DNA of 19,980 bases from an uncultured Phycisphaerales bacterium (GTDB lineage Bacteria; Planctomycetota; Phycisphaerae; Phycisphaerales; SM1A02). Shown here one piece after another: positions 1-6,145 of the stretch (positions are counted from its first letter, which is position 1; the number at the start of each line of letters is the position of its first letter). The DNA lies in contig CAMPIL010000013.1 of NCBI GenBank assembly GCA_946886375.1, positions 1-19,980 on the forward strand. The letters are read 5' to 3'. Under the pieces are notes generated by a model that did no database searches, was not told the origin of the DNA, and saw only the letters and a list, made by a program, of their open reading frames with translations. Position numbers and translations under genes: made by a program.

Positions 1-303
1 CCAACCCACGCCGACGACTTCCAGTTTCTTGCTGTACCCCTGTGTCACGCCCACTATCATGGACTGAATTTGCGCGCGGGTGGTTCCCCACAAAGCGCGG
101 GGCACCTTGAGTTCCATGTCGCTGTCCTTGATGGAGCAGACGATGGAGTTCTCGCCCTGGTTCCACACGACGATGACTTCCGGGCGATAGATAAAGGACA
201 ACTTGCCCTTGGGCCCGTCGATGTTGATGGTCCGCGACTTGGGGTCGAGATTGACCTTGACGCCTGCGGGGACCTTGATGGATTGCTTTCCAATGCGGGA
301 CAT
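1..303 (-). CDS. rplF: 50S ribosomal protein L6 (uL6), 3' end outside window
   Basis: L6 binds 23S rRNA near the sarcin-ricin loop and helps form the elongation-factor site of the large subunit. The visible part is the first 101 codons. It begins MSRIGKQSIKVPAGVKVNLD, the family's usual opening (MSRIGKxPIxIPxGV), and ends in GVTQGYSKKLEVVGVGW, matching the end of the first L6 repeat. The frame is open to the window edge, so the gene is cut by the boundary and not broken. It lies 13 bp downstream of rpsH, in the normal spc-operon position. The start at 303 is the only ATG that gives the conserved N-terminus. Confidence 0.97.
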   Translation of the reverse strand, partial: MSRIGKQSIKVPAGVKVNLDPKSRTINIDGPKGKLSFIYRPEVIVVWNQGENSIVCSIKDSDMELKVPRALWGTTRAQIQSMIVGVTQGYSKKLEVVGVGW

Positions 304-316
304 GGTGGTGTTCCGG

Positions 317-715
317 TTAGGTGACAATGGCGACGACTTCGCCGCCGACTTTCTTTTCACGAGCCTGGCGGTCGCTCAGCACGCCGCTGCTGGTGGAGAC
401 GATGGCGATGCCCAGCCCCTGAATTGGGCGGGGCAGTTCGGTCACACCGCCGTACACCCGGCGGCCGGGCCGCGAAACGCGGTCGATGGTGTTGATCAGC
501 CGCTCGCCACGGTCGCCATATTTCAAGGTGATGCTGATGACGCCCTGACGGCCGTCATCGATCACATCATAGGAGGCGATGTAGCCCTCGTCCTTGAGCA
601 CCTGCACGATGCCGCGGTTGAGTTTGTTGTTCAACACCTTCACCGCCTTGGCGTTGTTTCGCGCCGCGTTGCGGATCCGTGTGAGCATGTCTGCTGTGAG
701 ATCTTGCTGAGCCAT
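317..715 (-). CDS. rpsH: 30S ribosomal protein S8 (uS8)
   Basis: S8 is a primary 16S rRNA-binding protein of the central domain, and in enterobacteria it is also the translational repressor of the spc operon. The 132-residue product is of standard length. The N-terminal domain shows DMLTRIRNAARN. The C-terminal domain has GLGIAIVSTSSGVLSDRQAR followed by VGGEV, the RNA-binding signature. The ATG at 715 has AGGAA about 6 nt upstream, a fair Shine-Dalgarno match. An 89-bp gap to rpsN upstream holds two opposed heptamer arrays. Whether S8 autoregulates here cannot be judged from the sequence. Confidence 0.98.
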   Translation of the reverse strand: MAQQDLTADMLTRIRNAARNNAKAVKVLNNKLNRGIVQVLKDEGYIASYDVIDDGRQGVISITLKYGDRGERLINTIDRVSRPGRRVYGGVTELPRPIQGLGIAIVSTSSGVLSDRQAREKKVGGEVVAIVT

Positions 716-723
716 TGTAGTTC

Positions 724-751
724 CTAGTGATCAGTCTTCAGTGGTCAGTGT
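724..751. repeat. heptanucleotide tandem array, rpsN-rpsH gap, left arm
   Basis: Four 7-nt units run head to tail: CTAGTGA, then TCAGTCT, TCAGTGG and TCAGTGT. The plus-strand consensus is TCAGTGN (NNACTGA on the coding strand). The array fills the part of the gap nearest rpsH. The same consensus recurs in the rpmC-rplP gap. Confidence 0.7.
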
Positions 752-785
752 TGCCGCCAGCAGATCGTTTGATTGCTGACCACTG
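739..785. repeat. 10-bp perfect inverted repeat in the rpsN-rpsH gap
   Basis: CAGTGGTCAG at 739-748 is the exact reverse complement of CTGACCACTG at 776-785, with a 27-nt loop. Each arm belongs to one of the two opposed heptamer arrays, so the rpsN-rpsH intercistronic RNA could fold into a long-looped hairpin. There is no T tract, so it is unlikely to be an intrinsic terminator. Confidence 0.7.
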
Positions 786-800
786 GCCATTGTCCACTTC
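773..800. repeat. heptanucleotide tandem array, rpsN-rpsH gap, inverted arm
   Basis: Units TTGCTGA, CCACTGG, CCATTGT and CCACTTC run head to tail. Their consensus CCAYTGN is the reverse complement of the TCAGTGG-type units at 724-751, so the two arrays face each other across the gap. It ends 4 bp before the rpsN stop codon. Confidence 0.55.
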
Positions 801-804
801 TTCA

Positions 805-990
805 TTACCAGCTTGCTTTTCTCATTCCCGGGATCATTCCCTTGAGCGCCAGTTCGCGCAGCATGATTCGGCTGATGCCGAACTTGCGATACACGCCGCG
901 AGCCCGCCCGGTCAACTGGCAGCGGTTCCGCTTGCGGGTGGAGAACTTGGGCTTCTCATTCATTCGTGCAAAGACGCGTTTACTGGCCAT
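805..990 (-). CDS. rpsN: 30S ribosomal protein S14 (uS14), short form without the zinc ribbon
   Basis: S14 binds 16S rRNA in the head of the 30S subunit. The 61-residue product has the length of the short, normally zinc-binding S14 (type Z), and ends in the family signature IPGMRKASW. The zinc site is gone. Where zinc-binding S14 has RCxxCGR and LCRICFRE, this protein has RCQLTGR and ISRIMLRE, leaving one of four cysteines. Those replacements resemble the long zinc-free S14 of E. coli (NRCRQTGR, LSRIKVRE), yet the long N-terminal extension is absent. The ATG at 990 is the only suitable start. Confidence 0.96.
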   Translation of the reverse strand: MASKRVFARMNEKPKFSTRKRNRCQLTGRARGVYRKFGISRIMLRELALKGMIPGMRKASW

Positions 991-998
991 GGGAGAAA

Positions 999-1040
999 GA
1001 GTCCTGAGTGCTGAGTGTCATTTTCAATCTGAAATCCAAA
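999..1040. repeat. heptanucleotide tandem array filling the rplE-rpsN gap
   Basis: Six units in one 7-nt register occupy exactly 42 bp up to the rplE stop codon. Three are GAGTNNN-type (GAGTCCT, GAGTGCT, GAGTGTC). Three are A/T-rich (ATTTTCA, ATCTGAA, ATCCAAA). On the coding strand the first group reads as NNACTCA, one base from the NNACTGA family found in two other gaps. Confidence 0.65.
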
Positions 1041-1631
1041 TCACGCCTCCGGCCGCACGAAAGGCATGCCGAGTTCGCGAAGCACGAACCGGCTCATCTC
1101 GGGCGTGGAGTTTTCAAATGCGATGTTGATGTGCATACCGTGGGAAAAGTTGACGTTGGCCATGTTGATTTCGGGCCAGACCGCCTGCTCTGTGAGTCCC
1201 ATGGAGTAGTTGCCGTGAGTGTCAAACGAGCTGTCCTTCACGCCGCGGAAGTCCTTGATGCGGGGGATCGCCAGGTTCATCAGGCGGTCCAGGAAATGCC
1301 ACATGCGGTCGCGCCGCAGGGTGACCATGAACGACGACGGCGCGCCTTCGCGCACCTTGAAGTTCGCGACGGATTTCCGCGCCAGGATCATGATCGGCTT
1401 CTGGCCGGAGATCGTCGACAGCGTGCTGATGACGGTGTCTCGGATTTCGGGCTTGAGTTTCTGGTTCTCAAGCGACTTGCCCACGCCGGTGTTGATGACC
1501 ACCTTCATGAGGCGCGGCGCCTGGTGCGGATTGTCCAGGCCGAATTCCTTCATGACCTTGGGCACGATGGTTTCGCGGTAGATCTTCTGCAGCCGCGGCG
1601 TTTGTCTGGTTGTTTCTGTCTCAGCGACCAT
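1041..1631 (-). CDS. rplE: 50S ribosomal protein L5 (uL5)
   Basis: L5 binds 5S rRNA and sits in the central protuberance, where it contacts the P-site tRNA and the 30S head. The 196-residue product is about 15 residues longer than usual, through its N-terminus (MVAETETTRQTPRLQKIYRE). Recognisable blocks are the MKVVINTGVG strand near residue 45, SGQKPIMILARKSVANFKVR near 75-95, and IPRIKDFRGV near 125-135. The ATG at 1631 is preceded by GGAA about 6 nt upstream. The gap to rpsN is a heptamer array; the gap to rplX carries a 9-bp inverted repeat. Confidence 0.98.
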   Translation of the reverse strand: MVAETETTRQTPRLQKIYRETIVPKVMKEFGLDNPHQAPRLMKVVINTGVGKSLENQKLKPEIRDTVISTLSTISGQKPIMILARKSVANFKVREGAPSSFMVTLRRDRMWHFLDRLMNLAIPRIKDFRGVKDSSFDTHGNYSMGLTEQAVWPEINMANVNFSHGMHINIAFENSTPEMSRFVLRELGMPFVRPEA

Positions 1632-1647
1632 GGGTCATTCCTTCATC

Positions 1648-1685
1648 TCAACTCGCACATCTCAGGTTCAGAGTTGGCGAGTTGA
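1648..1685. repeat. 9-bp inverted repeat in the rplX-rplE gap
   Basis: TCAACTCGC at 1648-1656 is the exact reverse complement of GCGAGTTGA at 1677-1685, with a 20-nt loop. The surrounding bases show weak 7-nt phasing, for instance ATCTCA at 1645 and 1659, exactly 14 nt apart. No T tract follows on the transcribed strand. Confidence 0.6.
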
Positions 1686-1694
1686 AAACTCAAA

Positions 1695-2030
1695 TTACTT
1701 CTTCTTGCCTCCGTGCAGTTCGTGCAGCACCTTCCCGCCGCGCACCGCCACGCGAGCCTTGGAGCCGTTGGGCTTGCTCACGTAGCGCACTCGGGTTGGC
1801 TTGCCATCCACCACGGGATTGACCTTGCTGATGTGGATGGGCATTTCGCGCCGCACGATGCCGCCCTGGGGATTGGCCTGGCTGGGCTTGAGGTGCTTGG
1901 CGCGGACGTTGACGCCCTGCACCACGACGCGATCGGTCTTGGTGAGGATGCGCAGCACGGCGCCCGTGGCCCCGCGCTCATTGCCCGAGAGCACCATCAC
2001 CGTATCGCCTTTTCGAATGTGCCTTGGCAT
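1695..2030 (-). CDS. rplX: 50S ribosomal protein L24 (uL24)
   Basis: L24 is an assembly-initiating protein that binds the 5' end of 23S rRNA, near the exit of the nascent-peptide tunnel. The 111-residue product has an N-terminal KOW motif, IRKGDTVMVLSGNERGATG, then VQGVNVRAKHLKPSQANPQG and IHISKVNPV, all typical of bacterial L24. The C-terminus is a lysine- and glycine-rich tail (HELHGGKKK). It is separated from the upstream rplN by only 4 bp, so the two are probably translationally coupled. Confidence 0.98.
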   Translation of the reverse strand: MPRHIRKGDTVMVLSGNERGATGAVLRILTKTDRVVVQGVNVRAKHLKPSQANPQGGIVRREMPIHISKVNPVVDGKPTRVRYVSKPNGSKARVAVRGGKVLHELHGGKKK

Positions 2031-2034
2031 GGGA

Positions 2035-2421
2035 TTACACGACCTCCGTGGCGAGCGAAACGATCTTCATGTAGTTCTTCTCACGCAGTTCGCGGGCCAC
2101 GGCCCCGAAGATGCGCGTCCCGCGCGGATTGCCGTCGTCTGCGATCAGCACGCAGGCGTTGGAGTCAAAGCGGACATAGGAACCGTCGGCGCGGCGGGTG
2201 GGATACTTGGTGCGCACGATGACGGCCTTGACCTTGTCGCCGGGCTTGACGTCGGCATTGGGAATGGCCTTCTTCACCGTGCCCACGAACTTGTCCCCCA
2301 CGCCCATGGTGCGGCGGGTGAACTTGCCTTTGGCCGTCGAGCCGCCCAGCACGCCGATCATCTGCACAATCTTGGCGCCGGTGTTGTCGGCGACGTCCAT
2401 TCTGGTTTCTTTTTGAATCAT
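2035..2421 (-). CDS. rplN: 50S ribosomal protein L14 (uL14)
   Basis: L14 lies at the intersubunit face, makes bridges to 16S rRNA and binds the ribosome-silencing factor RsfS. The 128-residue product is slightly longer than the usual 122. It has [17 protein letters not shown] at the N-terminus, then [38 protein letters not shown], and [20 protein letters not shown] near the end, all family hallmarks. A few extra residues (LATEVV) follow the usual terminus. The ATG at 2421 is the conserved start. The 38-bp gap to rpsQ shows no clear repeat. Confidence 0.98.
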   Translation of the reverse strand: MIQKETRMDVADNTGAKIVQMIGVLGGSTAKGKFTRRTMGVGDKFVGTVKKAIPNADVKPGDKVKAVIVRTKYPTRRADGSYVRFDSNACVLIADDGNPRGTRIFGAVARELREKNYMKIVSLATEVV

Positions 2422-2459
2422 GGCTTCACTTCACTTTCAAGCATCAGGGCTTTGCAGAT

Positions 2460-2747
2460 TCAGACTTCCACCACCGCCGCAGACTCCACCACGCGCAGCA
2501 GAATCCACGACTTGGTTCTGGAGATCGGCCGGCACTCGGCGATTTCCACCCGGTCGCCGAGCTTCGACGCGTTCTTCTCGTCGTGCACGTGCAGCACGGT
2601 CTTCTTCTTCATGTACTTGCCGTACTTGGGGTGCTTGACGGAGAAGTTGATCGCCACCTTGCGGGTCTTGTCGCGCTTGTCGGATTCAACGATGCCGATC
2701 TTGCGAGGCGATTTCTCGGGAACTTTGATGTCGTGCGTGTGACTCAT
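2460..2747 (-). CDS. rpsQ: 30S ribosomal protein S17 (uS17)
   Basis: S17 is a primary 16S rRNA-binding protein with an OB fold that acts early in 30S assembly. The 95-residue product includes [19 protein letters not shown], then [18 protein letters not shown], and [20 protein letters not shown], the standard S17 core and signature. About ten extra residues ([15 protein letters not shown]) precede the core. The C-terminal [10 protein letters not shown] is a short extension. It lies 34 bp downstream of rpmC, in canonical order. Confidence 0.98.
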   Translation of the reverse strand: MSHTHDIKVPEKSPRKIGIVESDKRDKTRKVAINFSVKHPKYGKYMKKKTVLHVHDEKNASKLGDRVEIAECRPISRTKSWILLRVVESAAVVEV

Positions 2748-2768
2748 GGTGTTTCGGTGCGTGGCTAA

Positions 2769-2780
2769 GCCGCGAGCGGC
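2769..2780 (-). repeat. hairpin GCCGCTNGCGGC, copy 1, after the rpmC stop
   Basis: On the coding strand the sequence is GCCGCTCGCGGC, a 5-bp perfect dyad with a 2-nt centre (in RNA, a 4-bp stem with a 4-nt loop). It lies 1 bp beyond the rpmC stop codon. Identical arms occur at 3522-3533 and 16966-16977, in the same orientation and always just after a minus-strand stop codon. No T tract follows. Confidence 0.65.
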
Positions 2781-2781
2781 A

Positions 2782-2985
2782 TTACTTCGATGCGACGACC
2801 TTTCGACGGGTGCTGGCCTCGGTGAGAACGCGGGCGATGTCCTTCTTCACCTTGCCGAACTGCGAGGTGTCTTCGATCTTTTCCGTCACCGCCTGCGTGC
2901 GCAGCTCAAACAGCCGCTTGCGCAGACGCTGGGTCTCGATCTTGATTTCTTCGTCGCTGAGATTGTGAACTTCTTTGGCTTTCAT
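2782..2985 (-). CDS. rpmC: 50S ribosomal protein L29 (uL29)
   Basis: L29 is a small two-helix protein near the peptide-tunnel exit, next to L23, where it helps dock trigger factor and SRP. The 67-residue product starts [14 protein letters not shown]. It contains [23 protein letters not shown], the characteristic second-helix region, followed by [11 protein letters not shown], a variant of the usual RKxIARxxTxxxE. The C-terminus ([11 protein letters not shown]) is basic. A GCCGCTNGCGGC hairpin follows the stop codon, and the gap upstream, to rplP, contains a heptamer array. Confidence 0.97.
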   Translation of the reverse strand: MKAKEVHNLSDEEIKIETQRLRKRLFELRTQAVTEKIEDTSQFGKVKKDIARVLTEASTRRKVVASK

Positions 2986-2994
2986 GGGCAGCAG

Positions 2995-3022
2995 TCTGTA
3001 GTCAGTGATCAGTTATCAGTGG
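2995..3022. repeat. heptanucleotide tandem array, rplP-rpmC gap
   Basis: Four units in register: TCTGTAG, TCAGTGA, TCAGTTA and TCAGTGG; a fifth degenerate unit may follow to 3029. The consensus TCAGTNN matches the array at 724-751, although the two gaps are over 2 kb apart. It begins 9 bp upstream of the rpmC start codon, so it occupies the rpmC translation-initiation region, where no Shine-Dalgarno sequence is seen. Confidence 0.7.
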
Positions 3023-3050
3023 TCGTTCGAGGCACGCTTGCGCCATCACA

Positions 3051-3470
3051 TCACACCGCCAGGCGTCGTCCAACGAACCGGCAGCGCACCGGCATCTTGT
3101 GTGCGACGCGCGCCATGGCCTGCTTGGCGACATCCTCGGGCACGCCGGTGATCTCAAACAAAATCGTGCCGGGCTTGCAGCGAGCAGCCCAGTATTCGGT
3201 CTCGGCCTTTCCCTTGCCCATTCGCGTTTCCAGCGGCTTCTTGGAAATCGGCTTGTCCGGGAACACGCGAATGTACACCTTGCCTTGGCGGCGAAGGAAG
3301 TGCATGGCGGCGACGCGACCGGCTTCGATCTGCCGCGAAGAAATCCAGTGCGGTTCCAGCGCCTGCAGGCCGTAGTCTCCGAAAGCAACGTAGTTGCCGC
3401 GCGTCGCGTTGCCTTTCAGCACGCCGCGCTGCTGCTTGCGGAACTTCACTCGTTTGGGCATGTTGGCCAT
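3051..3470 (-). CDS. rplP: 50S ribosomal protein L16 (uL16)
   Basis: L16 positions the A-site tRNA acceptor arm and is a late-assembly protein of the 50S subunit. The 139-residue product has the family pattern MPKRVKFRKQQRG, then FGDYGLQALEPHWISSRQIE, VYIRVFPDKPISKKPLETRM and GKGKAETEYWAARCKPG. The arginine hydroxylated in some bacteria (within the RMGKGK block) is conserved. The annotated ATG at 3470 gives MANMPKRV; the internal ATG at 3461 would give MPKRV, closer to many homologues, so the start is uncertain by three codons. It sits 73 bp downstream of rpsC. Confidence 0.97.
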   Translation of the reverse strand: MANMPKRVKFRKQQRGVLKGNATRGNYVAFGDYGLQALEPHWISSRQIEAGRVAAMHFLRRQGKVYIRVFPDKPISKKPLETRMGKGKAETEYWAARCKPGTILFEITGVPEDVAKQAMARVAHKMPVRCRFVGRRLAV

Positions 3471-3521
3471 GGTGCGTCAATCCTGATTCGTTCGAACTCT
3501 TTGCTTCATTACCTGTGTTCA

Positions 3522-3533
3522 GCCGCAAGCGGC
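3522..3533 (-). repeat. hairpin GCCGCTNGCGGC, copy 2, after the rpsC stop
   Basis: On the coding strand the sequence is GCCGCTTGCGGC. It lies 10 bp beyond the rpsC stop codon at 3544, in the 73-bp rpsC-rplP gap. It has the same arms and orientation as the copies at 2769 and 16966. The rest of the gap (3471-3521) shows no heptamer repeat and no obvious site. Confidence 0.65.
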
Positions 3534-3543
3534 CTTCCGGGGG

Positions 3544-4248
3544 TTACCTTCTGCCTCGGGCGCGGGCGCGAGCGCCAGCGGCCTTGGAATCAATCTGTTC
3601 TTCCTCGCTGTCGGTGAACAGGCCCTTGAAGACCCATACCTTCACGCCGATGGTGCCGTAGGTCGTAAACGCGTGCACCAGCGCGTAATCCACGTTGGCC
3701 TGGAGCGTCGAAAGCGGAATCGAACCAAGCCGCGTGTTGAACGTGCGGGACATTTCTGCGCCGCCCAGCCGACCGGACACCTGAATGCGAATGCCCTTGG
3801 CGCCCGCCTGCATCGCGCCTTCGGTGCGCTGTTTGAGCAGCCTGCGGAAGTTGGCGCGCTTCTTCATCTGCTCGCCGATGGACTCAGCAATCAGCATCGC
3901 GTCGGTGTCGGGATTCTTGATCTCGACGATCTTCACCTGCACCTTGCGGCCGGTGAGGGCCTGCAGGTCGTTGGTGAGTTTCTCGATTTCCGCGCCCTTG
4001 GGTCCAATGACCAGGCCCGGCCGCGCGGTTTTGACGATCACTGTCAATTCCTCGCGCGTGCGCTCGATGTGCACATCACTGACCGCCGCGAACGGAGGAG
4101 TGCGGTTCAGACGCTTGTCAACGTATTTGCGGATGTTGTAGTCTTCGACCAGCAACTCCGCGAAGAGCGCCTTGGGGGCGTACCACCGCGACTTGTGCGC
4201 CTCGGTGATGCCGACTCTCAAACCAAATGGATGGGTCTTCTGTCCCAT
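3544..4248 (-). CDS. rpsC: 30S ribosomal protein S3 (uS3)
   Basis: S3 lines the mRNA entry channel and contributes to mRNA helicase activity of the 30S subunit. The 234-residue product starts MGQKTHPFGLRVGITEAHKS. It has a KH type 2 domain with the GxxG loop as GPKG (ARPGLVIGPKGAEIEKL, about residues 73-90). The S3 C-terminal domain carries RIQVSGRLGGAEMSRT and GSIPLSTLQANVDYA, followed by GTIGVKVWVFKG. The tail is arginine-rich (GARARARGRR). The ATG has AGGAAG 5 nt upstream. The stop codon of rplV directly abuts this start (0 bp gap), implying translational coupling. Confidence 0.99.
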   Translation of the reverse strand: MGQKTHPFGLRVGITEAHKSRWYAPKALFAELLVEDYNIRKYVDKRLNRTPPFAAVSDVHIERTREELTVIVKTARPGLVIGPKGAEIEKLTNDLQALTGRKVQVKIVEIKNPDTDAMLIAESIGEQMKKRANFRRLLKQRTEGAMQAGAKGIRIQVSGRLGGAEMSRTFNTRLGSIPLSTLQANVDYALVHAFTTYGTIGVKVWVFKGLFTDSEEEQIDSKAAGARARARGRR

Positions 4249-4584
4249 TTATGCTTCCTTTTCATCAACGGCGACCACCAGGTGACTGGTGCGCTTGAGA
4301 ATCTGGTGAGCCCGGCCGCGATCCTTGGGCTGGAACCGCTTCATCGTCGGGCCTTCATCGACGCGCGATTCGGTCACGTACAGGTACCGACGGTCAGCGT
4401 CGTTCTCCTCCGCATTGGCGATGGCGCTCTTGAGCACGTACTTGAGGTACCACGCGCCGCGCTTCTTGGAGAGATCCAGCTGCGTGAGCGCTTCGTCAAC
4501 CTGCCGGCCGCGGATAAGCGCCGCGACCAGCCGCGCCTTGCGCGGGGCGATGCGAGCGAATCGATGGACTGCCTTGTAAGTCAT
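4249..4584 (-). CDS. rplV: 50S ribosomal protein L22 (uL22)
   Basis: L22 binds all six domains of 23S rRNA, and its beta-hairpin narrows the nascent-peptide tunnel. The 111-residue product starts MTYKAVHRFARIAPRKARLV, the expected N-terminus. It contains LKSAIANAEENDADRRYLYV and a tunnel hairpin near 78-95 (EGPTMKRFQPKDRGRAH), then ILKRTSHL. The reading frame is open far upstream, over rpsS, but nothing there resembles L22, so the ATG at 4584 is chosen; AGAGG lies about 10 nt upstream. It ends flush with the rpsC start. Confidence 0.98.
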   Translation of the reverse strand: MTYKAVHRFARIAPRKARLVAALIRGRQVDEALTQLDLSKKRGAWYLKYVLKSAIANAEENDADRRYLYVTESRVDEGPTMKRFQPKDRGRAHQILKRTSHLVVAVDEKEA

Positions 4585-4606
4585 GTGAATCAAACCTCTG
4601 CGAAAA

Positions 4607-4936
4607 CTACTCGCCCTTTCCGCCCTTGCCGCCGCCCTTCCCGCCTGGCGCGCCGGCCTCGGTTTCAATGCCTTCCTTCTTGTTCGTATGACCACGGAAC
4701 ATGCGAGTGTGGCTGAACTCGCCGAGTTTGTGGCCCACCATGTCTTCGGTGATGAACACATCGATGAACGCACGGCCGTTGTGCACCTGGAAGGTGTGAC
4801 CGACAAACTCCGGCACGATGGTGCAGGCGCGCGCCCAGGTCTTGATCGGCTGGCGACGATTGGCGGTGTTGAGACGCTCCACCTTGCGGTAGACGCTTTC
4901 AACGACGTGCGGGCCTTTTTTCAGTGAACGTGACAT
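4607..4936 (-). CDS. rpsS: 30S ribosomal protein S19 (uS19) with glycine-lysine tail
   Basis: S19 lies in the 30S head, with S13, close to the A- and P-site tRNAs. The 109-residue product starts [20 protein letters not shown]. It has [19 protein letters not shown], then [20 protein letters not shown] and [12 protein letters not shown], all diagnostic. The usual protein ends around residue 92. Here about 17 further residues follow, nearly all glycine, lysine or acidic ([12 protein letters not shown]). The tail is probably disordered; it looks like a lineage feature, not a frameshift, because the conserved core is complete. The gap to rplV is 22 bp. Confidence 0.98.
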   Translation of the reverse strand: MSRSLKKGPHVVESVYRKVERLNTANRRQPIKTWARACTIVPEFVGHTFQVHNGRAFIDVFITEDMVGHKLGEFSHTRMFRGHTNKKEGIETEAGAPGGKGGGKGGKGE

Positions 4937-4944
4937 AGGTGATG

Positions 4945-4979
4945 AATTTCAGATTTCAGATTTCAGATTTCAAATTCGA
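4945..4979. repeat. heptanucleotide tandem array, rplB-rpsS gap
   Basis: Five units in one register: AATTTCA, three perfect copies of GATTTCA, then AATTCGA. This is the cleanest of the heptamer arrays and is A/T-rich, unlike the surrounding genes. It ends at the rplB stop codon and leaves only 8 bp before the rpsS start, so it occupies the rpsS ribosome-binding region. No Shine-Dalgarno sequence is seen in it. Confidence 0.8.
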
Positions 4980-4981
4980 GT

Positions 4982-5836
4982 TCAGATCTTCAACTGACCG
5001 TACCGCGTGCTCTTGCGGCGACGAATGATGCGAGAATCGGTCCACTTTCCCGGCGAGCGGGTGTGTCCGCCCTTGGCCTTGGTTCCCGAAGGACCGGCCG
5101 GCTCGCGGCCGCCCTTGGAACGACCTTCGCCACCACCCATCGGGTGAGCGTGGTGGCTCATCGCCATGCCGCGCGTCTTGCCCTTGCGGCCGCGCCAGCG
5201 ATTGCGCCCGGCTTTGCCGAGTTTGACGTTCTGGTGATCCAGATTGCCCAACTGGCCGATGGTGGCCCGGCAATCCAGCGACACCTGACGGATTTCTCCT
5301 GAAGGCAACACCAGCGTCGCCCACTGGCCTTCCTTGTTGGAGAGTCTCGCTCCGGAACCTGCGGAACGGCACAACGCGCCCGCCTTGCCCGGTTCGAACT
5401 CAATGTTATGCACGGTGAGGCCGGTGGGAATGTGCCGCAGCGGCATCGTGTTGCCGAGTTCCGGCTCAATGACGTTCAATGAACTCAGCACATTGTTGCC
5501 GACCTTGATCCCGCGCGGCGCGAGGATGTATCGCAGCGTTCCATCGGCGTACTCAACCAGCGCGATATGGCAGGTGCGGTTGGGATCGTATTCGATCGCC
5601 TTGACCTTTGCGGCCATGTCGTCCTTGGTGCGGCGGAAATCGATCAGGCGGTAGCGGCGCTTGTGTCCGCCGGCCCGGCCGCGCGTGGTGATCTTGCCCT
5701 GCACGTTGCGCCCGCCGGTGCGGCGAAGCGGCGCCAGCAGCGATTTCTCCGGCTCGCGGCGCGTGACCTCTTCATGCAGGTTCACCGAAGCGTTCCGCCT
5801 GCCGTTGGTCGTTGGTTTGTATATGCGAATGGCCAT
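4982..5836 (-). CDS. rplB: 50S ribosomal protein L2 (uL2)
   Basis: L2 is a core 23S rRNA-binding protein needed for subunit association and peptidyl-transferase activity. The 284-residue product has the KPTTNGRRNASV opening, RNVQGKITTRGRAGGHKRRY (about 43-62), the SH3-like core, and GQLGNLDHQNVKLGKAGRNR. The C-terminal loop that reaches toward the peptidyl-transferase centre reads SHHAHPMGGGEGR; E. coli has NPVDHPHGGGEGR. The first histidine (His229 in E. coli numbering) is kept, but the preceding Asp is Ala and the second His is Met. The protein ends TDSRIIRRRKSTRYGQLKI, longer than usual. The start is clear. Confidence 0.99.
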   Translation of the reverse strand: MAIRIYKPTTNGRRNASVNLHEEVTRREPEKSLLAPLRRTGGRNVQGKITTRGRAGGHKRRYRLIDFRRTKDDMAAKVKAIEYDPNRTCHIALVEYADGTLRYILAPRGIKVGNNVLSSLNVIEPELGNTMPLRHIPTGLTVHNIEFEPGKAGALCRSAGSGARLSNKEGQWATLVLPSGEIRQVSLDCRATIGQLGNLDHQNVKLGKAGRNRWRGRKGKTRGMAMSHHAHPMGGGEGRSKGGREPAGPSGTKAKGGHTRSPGKWTDSRIIRRRKSTRYGQLKI

Positions 5837-5866
5837 GAGTGTGTCTTTGGGCTTGAGTCTTATGAA

Positions 5867-6145
5867 TCAGAACAGGTCGATCTTGTCGTCGGGATGCACC
5901 TTCACCACGGCGCGCTTGTGCGCCCCCTGCACGTACGTGCCAAAGCGATTGCGACGAGTGCGGCCGCGGCGATTCTGCGTGGCGACTTCCAGCACGCGCA
6001 CGCTGTAGAGTTCCTCGACGGCCCGCTTGATCTGGTCCTTGGTCGCCTTGGTGTCGACCTCAAACCCATAGCGGTTGAATTTGTCGGAGAGGAACGTGTT
6101 CTTTTCCGTGATCAGCGGACGATGAATGACGGTGGTTGGCTTCAT
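5867..6145 (-). CDS. rplW: 50S ribosomal protein L23 (uL23)
   Basis: L23 sits at the peptide-tunnel exit and is the main docking site for trigger factor and SRP. The 92-residue product has VIHRPLITEKNTFLSDKFNR at the N-terminus, the expected RPxITEK block. DTKATKDQIKRAVEELYSVR follows (about 31-50), then VLEVATQN and the basic loop RRGRTRRNRFGT. Its ATG overlaps the stop codon of rplD by 4 nt (ATGA), so translation of the two is probably coupled. The 30-bp gap to rplB shows nothing notable. Confidence 0.98.
   Translation of the reverse strand: MKPTTVIHRPLITEKNTFLSDKFNRYGFEVDTKATKDQIKRAVEELYSVRVLEVATQNRRGRTRRNRFGTYVQGAHKRAVVKVHPDDKIDLF

Noticed and set aside
3673..4716. A 347-codon plus-strand open frame opposite rpsC, rplV and rpsS
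   Set aside because: It is antisense to three certain ribosomal genes, and its translation has no recognisable domain; GC-rich codons keep the opposite strand open.
4585..4902. Upstream extension of the rplV frame
   Set aside because: It overlaps rpsS out of frame and has no L22 similarity; the conserved L22 N-terminus begins at 4584.
739..4979. A CRISPR array as the explanation of the short repeats
   Set aside because: Units are 7 nt with no unique spacers, and no cas gene is present.
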